DNA of 64,000 bases from NCBI GenBank assembly GCA_013076295.1, contig RQOL01000659.1:1-64000 (forward strand), written 5' to 3'. This document shows, piece by piece, positions 54,948 through 64,000 of the stretch. Both the position numbers and the translations under genes were made by a program. The notes under the pieces were generated by a model, which ran no database searches, was not told the DNA's origin, and worked only from the letters and a program-made list of their open reading frames with translations. Each line of letters starts with the position of its first letter. Position 1 is the stretch's first letter. The DNA is from Sanderia malayensis. Lineage: Eukaryota; Cnidaria; Scyphozoa; Semaeostomeae; Pelagiidae.

Positions 54948-56474
54948 ATGGCAGCAAAATCAGAGACAAGTTGGGTAGAGCCACAGCATTCGAATGCAAA
55001 GCGAGTTATTTTGAAAAAACAATTGCAGGCATACATCCCAATAATGTGTGAAGCGTTTAACAACATCAACATTGTAGATTGTTTTGCCGGGCCTGGTGAA
55101 TTTTTTCAAGAGCCCAAGCAAGACGAAGAAATGGTTTTCCCTCCAAAAGAGAAAGGGAGCCCATTAGTTGCTCTCGATGCTGGCATCGAGTATTTCCAAT
55201 CCACAAGAGGACGGAGAAGAGCAGAAAATTATTACCATGAAGGTAAAACACAAATCCACTTCTATTTTTCCGAGACAAGGAAGGACAGATTCGAAAGCCT
55301 TAAGCTGAAAGTTTGCGAAAATTTGAAGGCCCAGAATGTGGAATACAGCCAAGATCCCAACAACAGCGATATTCAAGCAATATTTAATTTCAAGCAGATT
55401 ATTTTTATTCACTTTTATAATTCGAACTTTAAACTTCTCCGATTCGAAAAAATTATGTGCCGGGATTGGCCAACGTTTTTTTTTATTGACCCTTTTGGAT
55501 ACTCGCAAATACTCTTTGATACAGTGAGTAGTTTGTGTAAATGGGAAAGATCTGAGATTTTAATAAATCTCATGATTCAGCCGATTCAAAGAGCCATTGG
55601 CAAAGCAAATTTACTAGAGTATAATAATAATCAAGGAAGCAAAAACATCACAGCTGTATTAGGTACTGATGAGTGGGGAAGTGAAGTTGTAGATGGCAAG
55701 ACTGATTTTGACAAGATTGCTGAGATCTATTCTGATAAGTTAATGGAAAATCAAATGAATTACACCTTGCGCTTTACCATGAAAAATAACCAAAATGTCA
55801 GGCTGTACAGTTTAATATATGCCACGAAACACCTAAAGGGAATAGAGACAATGAAGGAGTCCATGAACAGAGTTACTCAGGAAGAGGATCAGTTGTTTTT
55901 TAGTTCTTTTTCCATAAACAAAGGACATATAGAGTGGAAAGGTTGGAAAAACAACCAAGATGAGGAAGAGGCCGCGGAACAAATATATGCACGTTTTCGA
56001 GGTCAAACAATTTTGACCAAAACTAACAATGTTTATGAAGAAAGCATTGAGGGTTTTATTTTACTGGAAACCCCGTTTGTCTTCAGAGCAAAGCAAGTGA
56101 GAAAGTTGTTCAATGAAGGAAAGGTCAAAGTTAATTTCAACTTCGGTTCTTATCGTGGCACATTCAAAGAGGGAAAAGTGGCTTTCATGGCAGAAAATGA
56201 GCATTTTCAGTTGCCTGAATTTGTTAAGCTTTTGAATAAGAATTGCATCGAGTTTAATTTGCCCAAAAATGTTCATTCTTTTTACTGCATCAACCGTATA
56301 TTTAAACACACTGCACTTTCAGTAGATGCAAGAGATGGCAGTGAAGTGAAGTTGCATAAGTACCTAAAAGAAGGATCAGTTAAAGAACAGATTTCATGTG
56401 ACAAATCTAACAGCCACAACCACAAAAAAGATTGTGTTATTACGTTCAACCCTGGCATGGAACAAAGTGCTTGA
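54948..56474 (+). CDS. TcmP-family (three-Cys-motif partner) protein
   Basis: 508 codons in one exon, starting in a good context (AAAATGG). The N-terminal ~330 residues follow the TcmP pattern. NAKRVILKKQLQAYIPIM is the entry helix. NIVDCFAGPGEF (~44) is the methyltransferase-like strand and glycine loop, and KGSPLVALDA follows. FYFSETRKDRFESL is the second strand with its acidic residue. TFFFIDPFGYSQILFDTVSS (~180) holds the DPFG motif, followed by EILINLMIQPIQR and LGTDEW. The family's late block is RLYSLIYATKHLKGIETMKE. Residues ~345-400 (IEGFILLETPFVFRAKQVRK) resemble the GMT-like winged helix often attached to TcmP. The last ~100 residues are unmatched. TcmP proteins are Rossmann-fold, found mostly in bacteria and archaea, and are predicted partners of a three-Cys protein in mobile or defence contexts. 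No partner gene is visible here. The lack of introns and the family distribution suggest horizontal acquisition, which is inference. Confidence 0.85.
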   Translation: MAAKSETSWVEPQHSNAKRVILKKQLQAYIPIMCEAFNNINIVDCFAGPGEFFQEPKQDEEMVFPPKEKGSPLVALDAGIEYFQSTRGRRRAENYYHEGKTQIHFYFSETRKDRFESLKLKVCENLKAQNVEYSQDPNNSDIQAIFNFKQIIFIHFYNSNFKLLRFEKIMCRDWPTFFFIDPFGYSQILFDTVSSLCKWERSEILINLMIQPIQRAIGKANLLEYNNNQGSKNITAVLGTDEWGSEVVDGKTDFDKIAEIYSDKLMENQMNYTLRFTMKNNQNVRLYSLIYATKHLKGIETMKESMNRVTQEEDQLFFSSFSINKGHIEWKGWKNNQDEEEAAEQIYARFRGQTILTKTNNVYEESIEGFILLETPFVFRAKQVRKLFNEGKVKVNFNFGSYRGTFKEGKVAFMAENEHFQLPEFVKLLNKNCIEFNLPKNVHSFYCINRIFKHTALSVDARDGSEVKLHKYLKEGSVKEQISCDKSNSHNHKKDCVITFNPGMEQSA

Positions 56475-56990
56475 AATTGTGCTTGAAGACATATGTTTAC
56501 ATTTAAATACAGTCTTATATTTTTCTATATTCATTTAAAAAAGACTCTGATTTACATACATAACATAAACATTGAACATATTCTTAGCAGGCTCTGATCT
56601 TTTTGCCATTTAAAGCTTTACGTTTTTATAGATTGTTTATGTAAAACGTGTATTTTTAATGCTGGTAATTTTAGCAACATACGATTTTCGCTAATTTGAC
56701 AGAAAACCACCACTTGGGCTTGACTTATCCTAAAGTTTCTTGTCGAATCACTGACTCCCTCCATAAATATAATTTTAGACCGACTCCTAAAGGATTAGGG
56801 GAAAGTGTCTCAACCCACAGCCACACCCTCTGATGTGCGCCCCTGTTTGGATAAAGTAAATAACTACACTTACTTCTACTCCAAATTTTTTATCTGCAAA
56901 ATGTTTTCGCCATATTCCTCCAATCTTGTCTGAAAACCATCAAGAGCTTCCCTAATGTCTTTGTTTCTCTCTGCTCTGCAGCAATTCTGA
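56475..56990. other. 3' flank of the TcmP gene
   Basis: AT-rich, with no supported gene. Confidence 0.4.
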
Positions 56991-58175
56991 AACGACGATA
57001 CTAAAAAGCGGAACACGCCGGAACATACCAGAACAAGCCAAGAACAGGCTGAACACTCCAAGAACAAGCCAAGAACACGCCAAGAACAAGTCGAAATAAT
57101 CGTTTAAAAGCCAAGAACAATCCATTGTGATCAATAACTAAGGTAGAAGATGCCATTCTTACCATTTCAATAACTTTTCTTGAAGTTAGAACATTAATTT
57201 TTAACTTTCTTGTCCAACATTTAGACCGCCATGATAACAACAATTCACTTCCATTGTTATTGCAAGCTTTTGTTGTTTTCTACCAATCATGCAAATGGAG
57301 ATTGCCTTAGACATTTATCACTTCGCCATCAATGTGGCAATCCCCATTTGTTTCCTGACGTGACGTAAAACACTTCAGGACAGTTTGACTTCATGAAGTG
57401 AAGTGTGTGTGTCAATAATCTTTTGTTCGTGTATTTATCTTCTTAAATACTAGTTCATTTGCAAAAACATATGTTATTATTTCCTTTAACTGCGTTACCA
57501 GTACGGTATTTTAGCTAATTGGTGTCCACCTTCTTTGCACCACTGATTCCTACTAGCAACAGCAATAAGAAAGGTTTGATATTAGCGCACCCCCTATGTA
57601 TTAATCGAAAGGACTGCTGGATAGAAGTATGAACTGACATCTTTTACTTTTTATATCTATAACAACATTTTTAAAACTATGCAAAACATTGTCATTTGTT
57701 TAATTAATTTTGTTGGAGGGTGGCTGGCCTAGAAATTTTCACCCGCTTACAGAGGGAGTATCGGCCGTTAGCACTCTAGATCATCTTATATCATCAGATC
57801 TCTATGCCCTCCAATCGCCAATCGCGGCCACTATTTTGCAACTTGATACTTCGAAACCCTGTGACTGAAACCCTGATCATTGGTGGAAAACAACAAAAGC
57901 TTGCAATAACAATGGAAGTGAATTGTTGTTATCATGGCGGCCTAAATGTTGGACAAGAAAGTTAAAAATTAATGTTCTAACTTCAAGAAAAGTTACTGAA
58001 ATGGAAGAATGGCATCTTCTACCTTAGTTATTGATCGCAATGGATTGTTCTTGGCTTTTAAACGATTATTTAGACTTGTTCTTGGCGTGTTCTTGGCTTG
58101 TTCTTGGAGTGTTCAGCCTGTTCTTGGCTCGTTCTGGCATGTTCCGGCGTGTTCCGCTTTTTAGTATCGTCGAAT
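56991..58175. repeat. 1.2-kb fold-back element, ~300-bp arms
   Basis: The left arm (~56991-57295) and right arm (~57877-58175) are inverted and by eye about 95% identical, running from ACGATACTAAAAAGCGGAAC to its complement. The outer part of each arm is a short tandem of CAAGAACA(A/C)GC-like units. The ~580-bp centre is unique and non-coding. No TSD is clear. Confidence 0.85.
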
Positions 58176-58615
58176 TCTGAAAGTTTTTAGATGGCGGTGG
58201 CTTACGAGCACCCGCCATATCCTTATCGCATTATGTTATTGAAAGGAGAAGAATAGAGTACAGTGAGGATCTATAGAAACGAGAAAGATTCTCAGAAATT
58301 GGAGAATGGTTGAGCAATGCACAGGGCCACAATATAGCGAGTCGGAGCCTGAAACCAAAGTTGATGATGGGAAAGTTTTTGTGTTTCATTCCTTGGTCCC
58401 AACAATTATCCTCAAAGATTGTTACTTTTTATGATGATGTTGATTTAAATCTTTTGTAAACCTGGACACAAAGCGTTTGCTGTTACCAAGACAAGGGTAC
58501 TGTCATCATCAGCTTTTGAGGTGAGTGTTCAATCCATGGCAAACCGTCATTGTCCTATGTGTTTTCTCTGGTGAATTTCTCGGAAAATATGAAGATTTAT
58601 GATTGGGGAGATACT

Positions 58616-60109
58616 ATGGCAAAAATGTGGATACCCAGAGCCTTTCACCTTTTATTTGGCACATTGCTAGCTTTATCTAGAAGCACAACTTGCTCAAAGA
58701 TTCTTGTATTTCCACTGGATATCGTACCAACAAATCAACATTTTAATGACATGGTCAACCTTTCATCAATTCTTGCTGAAAATGGGCACGATGTCATGCT
58801 TCTTGTAAACACTTTGAACAAACCAAGATATGAGTTGCCAGAAAATCTTACCTTGTTCACATATTCTATCCCAGACGATTCTACCAATCTGTTAAAGGAA
58901 TCAACCAGTGAACACAACAACAAGGATAGACTTTATTATGACAGCCATATATCCAGTAAATTATGTGAGGGCTTACTGAGAACAAAATACATTTCAATGC
59001 AATGGAAATTTGAGGGGTTTGAATTATTCATCACAGATTTTTCAAATATTTGTTCTCGCATTATCATGGACTATCTTCGTTTGCCCACAATCCTTTGGTG
59101 TGGCAGTCATATCGAACTTCAACCCAACATTACATGGTCAGATGTTCGCCTAAATGCCAATTATCCGAAGCTTCTACGTCGTATTATAAAAACTGTTAAT
59201 TTGATATCCCATATGTTCAATAGATCTTTCTATTTGTCTGCTCCTTTTGATGAAATTAAAAGCAAGTATGGCTTTAACAAAACGCTTTCTGTAGCAGATT
59301 CAATCAGCCGAGCCAAACCACTTGTGTTTTATAACATAGATCCAAGTTACGACATGCCAATGTCGCTCATGCCATATGTTATTCCAGTGGCAGGCATTTT
59401 TTCCAAAGACCCATCACCATTATCAGATGATGCAGAGAATTTTGTTCAAACTGCAAAAAGTCACATTGGCTTTATTTTTGTTAACATTAGATCAATTTCT
59501 CAGGTCATTGATCACACACGGAGTGCAATGCTAGCTGGAGTACTTTCCACTGTTCAGCAGAATGTTGTGTGGAAGTCACCAGAACTCCTTGGTGACATTG
59601 TGCCACCAAATGCACAATTTTTCCCCAATTTGGATGAAAATGATGTAATTGCTCATTCGGGTCTCCGGTTCCTAATTACAGATTGCAACTTGAGATCACT
59701 GCAGCATGCTGTAAAGCATGCAGTGCCTGTCTTTGGCATGCCTCTATTTGCCAACCAGATGGCCAATTGTGCCAATATAGTGCAAAGACATGGCATCGGA
59801 GAGGTATTAGATGCAAACAATGCCAGTCAAAAGCAGATCAAAGCTGCTATCAAAAAGATGCTGACAAATGCAGTTTACAAGCAAAATAGCATAAAGCTGT
59901 CTGAGATTGCAAACACCCAACTTGTCTCCCCAAAGCAGACATTACTCTTTTGGATTGACTACATCATCAAGTTCAAAGGAGTTGCACACTTGTACGATGA
60001 TGAAGCAGACACATTGGCCTGGTACTCATATTATAATCATGACATCATAGCATTTTTGACTACGTGTGCTTGGTTACCAATTATTGCTTTGATCATGGCA
60101 TTTAGATAA
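58616..60109 (+). CDS. UDP-glycosyltransferase-like protein with degenerate donor signature
   Basis: Single-exon member of the animal UGT (GT1) family, normally an ER-luminal membrane enzyme transferring sugar from UDP-sugars. The start MAKMWIPRAFHLLFGTLLAL (58616) gives a signal peptide; an in-frame ATG exists at 58550 but would bury it. Visible are QHFNDMVNLSSILAENGHDV (acceptor-side His region), ILWCGSHIE, a DEIKSKYGF block, and a C-terminal hydrophobic segment (IIAFLTTCAWLPIIALIMAF) as membrane anchor with no basic tail. The UGT signature is altered. Where active enzymes have F-I-T-H-G-G, this reads FLITDCNLRSLQHAVKHAVP, although PLFANQMANC keeps the D/N-Q end. The W-x-P-Q block is replaced by FFPNLDENDVIAHS. 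Length (497 residues) is normal. Possibly a catalytically inactive UGT. Confidence 0.85.
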   Translation: MAKMWIPRAFHLLFGTLLALSRSTTCSKILVFPLDIVPTNQHFNDMVNLSSILAENGHDVMLLVNTLNKPRYELPENLTLFTYSIPDDSTNLLKESTSEHNNKDRLYYDSHISSKLCEGLLRTKYISMQWKFEGFELFITDFSNICSRIIMDYLRLPTILWCGSHIELQPNITWSDVRLNANYPKLLRRIIKTVNLISHMFNRSFYLSAPFDEIKSKYGFNKTLSVADSISRAKPLVFYNIDPSYDMPMSLMPYVIPVAGIFSKDPSPLSDDAENFVQTAKSHIGFIFVNIRSISQVIDHTRSAMLAGVLSTVQQNVVWKSPELLGDIVPPNAQFFPNLDENDVIAHSGLRFLITDCNLRSLQHAVKHAVPVFGMPLFANQMANCANIVQRHGIGEVLDANNASQKQIKAAIKKMLTNAVYKQNSIKLSEIANTQLVSPKQTLLFWIDYIIKFKGVAHLYDDEADTLAWYSYYNHDIIAFLTTCAWLPIIALIMAFR

Positions 60110-61734
60110 ATTGGGTGGGCGCTTATTAGAGGGGGTGCTTACAAGAGGGGAGCGTTTATTTCACAGTCCTGAAATTTTAATATCAAATAACCTCAAAAAC
60201 AAAATAATCTTATATAGTTCTGAATGTTATTCAATATCAAGCAGTCAAGATCAACTTCAACTGCTGATCTTGACTGCATTGCATTTTCCAAACGCTCACA
60301 ACCCGATGAAAGTGTTTTTCCAGCCTTAAAGAGTTTCTATGTTATTATTTGAACCAAAGAGTGAAAATGCAAGGATTCTATTAACCGCCCTGGGTGGTTA
60401 ATAGAGGGGACACTTATTTCACCCTTATTGTTTTTAGGGTGGGCGCTTATTGGAGGGGGGCAGTTAAACGAGGGTGGGCGCTAATTAGAGGAAGTACGGT
60501 AAGTTGATTTGAGATGTAAAATTTCAATTTCACTAAATTACAATGCAATCTCAAAAGTCTTCCTCCCCAATCCCTTTACCCCATATTTTAATTTCCTATT
60601 TTGATTTAATTTTTAATTCTCCTGAACCCCATAGATTAGCTTTTTTTAAAATGTGATTGTTTTTTAAATATTTTTTTTATATTTTATTTTACTTCTTTAT
60701 TATTCTAATTCTAAAAAAATGTTTCTTGTTGTTTTTCTAATTGTTCATATCCATTTAAAATTTGAACAGAGCAGATTCAATCCTAAATGGCACATGGCTC
60801 GAAAGCCCATATGGGTTATTTCCATGTGTCATTCAGCAAAATAATTTTAGTACAAATAAATACTAACAACTGATTTTTATAACTTAATAATTTGTATCGT
60901 AACCATTAGTTGTTAAATGAGTATATTGTAATTAAAAGCTGAGAATACACGTGATTGATTGATTGATTACACACGACATGAAAGTAATAACAAGTAATGA
61001 ATTGCCTTCAAAAAAAGGAAAGCTGCACACCCTTTATTGCTTATTGCATTGTTTGCTAATCAGTGCATCTCTTTTGTAGTTAATATATGTAGTGCTGTGA
61101 GTGTTAGAACCTTCTATTACACGCTTTGTTTAATACATTTAACTGAAACTTTTCTTAGCTTTGTTATACATTGATTTAAAAAATTTTTAAATCTTTTACA
61201 GTTTCATTATAACTAGTCTATAGTAGATGCATTGCATGCATTCGTGCAGTGTAATAGTGACTCGATAGCTCATCCGAGTTCTTTTGCTAAGCGATTGCTT
61301 AATGAAATTGAATTGAATTTGTTTATTCAAAGCCCACTCACGAATTCGGGTACAGCGGGGCAAAGGGGGGCGAACAACATAACATCCCTGTCTCTGTCAT
61401 GCAACTCAAGCACAAAAATAATCCTTCCCCAGCGTGAAGCAAAACGGTGCTGCTTTGCAACATTTGCAAAGATGTGATTGGATGACGCGAGCGAGATTTC
61501 GAAGCATCAGGGAATTTCTATTTTCCCGTCTCATATCTCTATTGTTATCTGAGACGGGGATATATCAATTTCTTTCACCACTATAAAATTGTGCGTGGAA
61601 ATTATTTATCACGCATAAGTTAAACCCCCGGCTAAATGTGCAGCAGATTTGAAAGCTGCATAGTTGGGGACTGCGACCGAAGTGACAAGATGACATTGAC
61701 TGACTCTGTTCACGTAAACAAACGTGTGTAAAAG
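60110..61734. other. gene-free stretch with MITE and LINE-tail debris
   Basis: 60,114-60,500 holds GGGCGCTTATT/AATTAGAGG-type MITE pieces. 60,780-60,967 contains a CCCATATGGG block and ends in GATTGATTGATTGATT, like a LINE 3' tail. 61,290-61,480 is unassigned. Nothing coding is supported. Confidence 0.4.
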
Positions 61735-61968
61735 ATGGACTGGATTAAGAACAAAGGAAGTCTGGAAATCACAGTTCCGCAATCAGTTCCCGATTACTTT
61801 TGGATTCTTGTTGTCTTCTTTTTTATATTTCTATTATTTTATTGTGCAATTGGTATTAATCTTTAGTTAGAATTTTACTATTTAGCTGCTTAAATAGCTA
61901 CCGAACCAGAAGAACCACCAGAGGAGTTGGAGATAGTACAAGAAAGACATTATGAAGTTGTTGTTTGA
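61735..61968 (+). CDS. candidate 62-residue single-pass membrane micropeptide
   Basis: Two short exons, 61735-61852 and 61898-61968, join in phase across a 45-base GT-AG intron. The product is MDWIKNKGSLEITVPQ, then a hydrophobic helix of about 22 residues (YFWILVVFFFIFLLFYCAI), an acidic stretch TEPEEPPEELEIVQERHY and the C-terminus EVVV. The layout is a short N-terminus, one membrane helix and an acidic cytosolic-type tail ending in a possible PDZ ligand. Without splicing the ORF stops after 43 residues just past the helix. A GTACGC donor follows the stop, suggesting a 3'UTR intron. I recognise no family, though regulins and SMIM-type peptides have similar shapes. The intron is shorter than others in the window, which is the main doubt. 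Confidence 0.45.
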
Positions 61969-62050
61969 AGGTACGCCGGTAAATTTATAATTTCTTGAAT
62001 TTTATGTTAGCTTTACCTTTTATATATAGTTTATTATTTTAATAAAGATG

Positions 62051-62100
62051 AAAAATTTGGAACGCTTCACGAATTTGCGTGTCATCCTTGCGCAGGGGCC

Positions 62101-62141
<41 letters not shown>

Positions 62142-62159
62142 ATGCTTTCGCATTCACAC
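62051..62159 (-). ncRNA. U6: U6 spliceosomal snRNA
   Basis: The minus strand carries the conserved U6 core: CACATATACTAAAATTGGAA, then GATACAGAGAAGATTAGC (including the invariant ACAGAGA box), then ATGGCCCCTGCGCAAGG (AGC/U4-pairing region) and GACACGCAAATTCGTGAAGC (3' stem-loop), ending CCAAATTTTT. U6 forms the catalytic core of the spliceosome with U2. The 5' stem-loop (GTGTGAATGCGAAAGCATCAC) differs from the usual GTGCTYGCTTCGGCAGCAC but still pairs (GTG/CAC, ATGC/GCAT) around a GAAA tetraloop. The T-run at the end is a Pol III terminator. I do not see a convincing TATA or PSE just upstream, so a retro-copy is possible. Confidence 0.9.
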
Positions 62160-64000
62160 TAGTATTAGTACCCTCCAATTACCGTTTGGAAATGTGTGCA
62201 CAGTCTTTTTGCTTGTGGGGTGCGTTCGTCATGCGCATGCGTATTTGGCTATGGGGCTTTTTTGCTTTATTCTTGTCAATGTTTTTTGTTATTTTCATGT
62301 GTGCTTGAATAGTTGCTTCTCTTGGCTTTATTGCAAGATATTTATCAATAGCTGTATCATTACCTTCGAAACCTGTCGAACAAGTGTTCTGATTAACAAG
62401 AACTGTCAGTTAGTGGTCGTACGACAGGGTACGACAGTACGATGCGACATCAAGAGGTCTTATCTCGTTGCGTCTTCGAATGAGCGACGGGCTTCACGAA
62501 TATTTCCAGCCTTGATGTTTTTAGATTCTTTGATACAATAATGGATAGCCAGGTTACATTCAGTGGGTGTGTAATCCTGTTGCCGCCAGTTCTAAATTAT
62601 TTTTTATATATCAAATCTTTATTTAGGTTCTTTTGTTAACAAACACTTGTAAGCTGCAGTTTATCTGTATACAGAGATCTGTGTACACGTTTTTTTATAA
62701 GAAATCTGGCTCAAGGCCTAGTAGCAAAGTTTCTTAATTTTTGGCCATATTTTAGTTCTAAAAGTTTCTTAAAAGTTTCTAAATTTAATTTAAAAAGTTG
62801 CAGTAAAAACGAAGAAAAAAACGTGGATGTAGCAAAATATTAGTATTATCACAAAGAAAAATCTTCAATGCGAAAAATCGTTATGTTAGAGCCAACAATG
62901 TTATGCTTTGCACATAAAACATACTTACTGTAGTTGACATTTATTGAATCCGTAAAGGAAAAACGTAGTTCCAAAATTTCTAATGTTTCTTAAATATTTC
63001 CTTGTAGTTCTAAAAGTTTCTTAAATTTTAGGGCGTCTAGATCTAGGTTTTTTATAAGCCGGTTTCTTATAAAAAAACGTGTAGTATAACAAATTGAGTT
63101 TCCTCTACTACCATTAAGAAATTTAGTAATTATTTTTAGGATAATTTGCATTTTTCAACATAAGTTAGGATATATCGAAACTGCTTGATAGCATGAAACT
63201 TGCAAGATAAAGAAAGGACTGTAAAAAGGTTTAATAACAATGAGGTTCTGAATTTAAAAACAAATTTCATATTTTATTTGTTGGTTAACTGGAAAACCAA
63301 CATATCTTGAATAACGCCCAAATGTTGCTGTTGTATTTCTTTTGCCCCTCTTGCATGGAGAAGATTACGCACCGTACCGGGGAGGACATTTTCAACCAAT
63401 GAAATTGGAGCATTGTTCCAATTTTCACGTTCGTTTCAGTTTTGATGAAGAAATTGTGCTTTTTTTGCAAATGGTGGACTTGGATTTTTGTTGTTTGTTG
63501 CTGTTGTGCCTGTTTACTCTCGTTTTGAAAGAGTGTCGTTTTTCTTCTTTTGCCGTTTTGGAAGAGTTACTTTCAAGTTTATCTTTCATTCCACAGGTGA
63601 TTATTTTATTCTAATTTCTAATTTATTGCTTGCTTGGTGTGGGTTGGCCTATTTCTTTCAATGATGTCATTATTGATGGCAAAGTATCGCAGCAACCAAG
63701 CACTGTATGGCCTGTCAAGAGGGAACTACTAGCAAATGCACGCATTTTTTTATATGCAACTGCTTTATAAGCAAGGCAGTACTCGGCAAGACGAAAGGTT
63801 AAGCAATTTTAGTACTGGATTGAAGACTGCTAAGCAATTTGAAAAATTGTATTTTCAGTATACTTAACAGGAAATGTGAACTGACACAATCTTATTAACA
63901 GGAATAACCTTTTTCTAATCTATTTTCAAAAAACACGAACCCGAGTTGAAATTGCTTATTAAAAATTGCGTGTATTACATTAACCTGTTACAAATTTTAA
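62160..64000. other. right-hand flank, mostly unassigned
   Basis: Apart from the MITE at 62686-63081 I see no supported gene. The + strand ORF 63342-63614 (90 codons) is open but lacks a recognisable domain. It could be a 5' exon of a gene beyond the window. Confidence 0.35.
62686..63081. repeat. TA-flanked MITE, CACGTTTTTTTATAAGAAAC family, copy 2
   Basis: 396 bp, ends CACGTTTTTTTATAAGAAAT and GTTTCTTATAAAAAAACGTG, with TA at 62684-62685 and 63082-63083. It lies in opposite orientation to 16495-16718 and shares internal CGTCTAGATCTAGG and TAGTTCTAAAAGTTTC. Confidence 0.88.

Noticed and set aside
54948..56474. Bacterial contamination as the source of the TcmP ORF
   Set aside because: The ORF is continuous with eukaryotic repeats on both sides, has similar AT-rich composition and no bacterial operon or ribosome-binding context. 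Not formally excluded without read data.
57001..57243. Overlapping Leu/Phe/Cys-rich ORFs near 57.0 kb
   Set aside because: They read through the CAAGAACA tandem in the arm of the fold-back element.
63342..63614. 90-codon + strand ORF near the right edge
   Set aside because: Open, but with no recognisable domain, no clear splice partners in the window and no repeat-independent support, so it is left as unassigned flank.

Overview
This is a nuclear genomic window from an animal. The genes are interrupted by GT-AG spliceosomal introns. They encode metazoan-type proteins: VPS33B, FAM221B, CFAP53, CIB4, a LOTUS/Tudor germ-granule protein and a UGT. There is also a U6 snRNA gene. Base composition is AT-rich, and the intergenic and intronic DNA is crowded with short inverted-repeat transposons (MITEs). 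Together with the gene set this suggests an early-branching marine invertebrate, perhaps a cnidarian. The species is an inference; no feature names it.

Left third (1-20,000). The 3' end of VPS33B lies on the + strand (58-2392). A run of minus-strand genes follows: FAM221B (2770-4047, preceded by a 5'UTR intron), CFAP53 (4444-8373, ten exons, complete), a T4 Rnl2-type RNA ligase (10616-12791, five exons) and CIB4 (13248-15886, eight exons). FAM221B, CFAP53 and CIB4 have family links to ciliated or sensory cells. Between and inside these genes are MITEs, tRNA-like SINEs, minisatellites and several near-perfect hairpins. The stretch 15,900-20,050 is almost entirely MITE debris.

Middle (20,000-39,100). 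A large minus-strand gene (20061-31589) encodes a protein of about 1,800 residues with LOTUS, RRM and two extended Tudor domains, then roughly 60 copies of an eight-residue repeat and a coiled-coil tail. This is a germ-granule/piRNA-type architecture. The gene downstream on the + strand (33151-39040, 5' end unresolved) encodes a mostly disordered protein that may be LAS2-like.

39,800-50,000 is a nested transposon nest. A 9.56-kb element with ~480-bp terminal inverted repeats and TTA duplications contains a 4.1-kb element with ~275-bp inverted repeats and CCA duplications. Beside that lies a 1.5-kb element flanked by TTAA. The 4.1-kb element carries two long ORFs; the second reads as a FEN1/XPG-type (PIN-like) nuclease with a complete set of candidate acidic residues.

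50,000-64,000. Repeats lead to an intronless gene for a TcmP-family (three-Cys-motif partner) protein, a family known mainly from prokaryotes. It is followed by a 1.2-kb fold-back element, a single-exon UGT-like gene whose nucleotide-sugar signature is degenerate, a candidate 62-residue membrane micropeptide gene, a U6 snRNA gene and more MITEs.

Exon boundaries were read by eye from splice consensus, reading phase and family similarity. No alignment or search was run.
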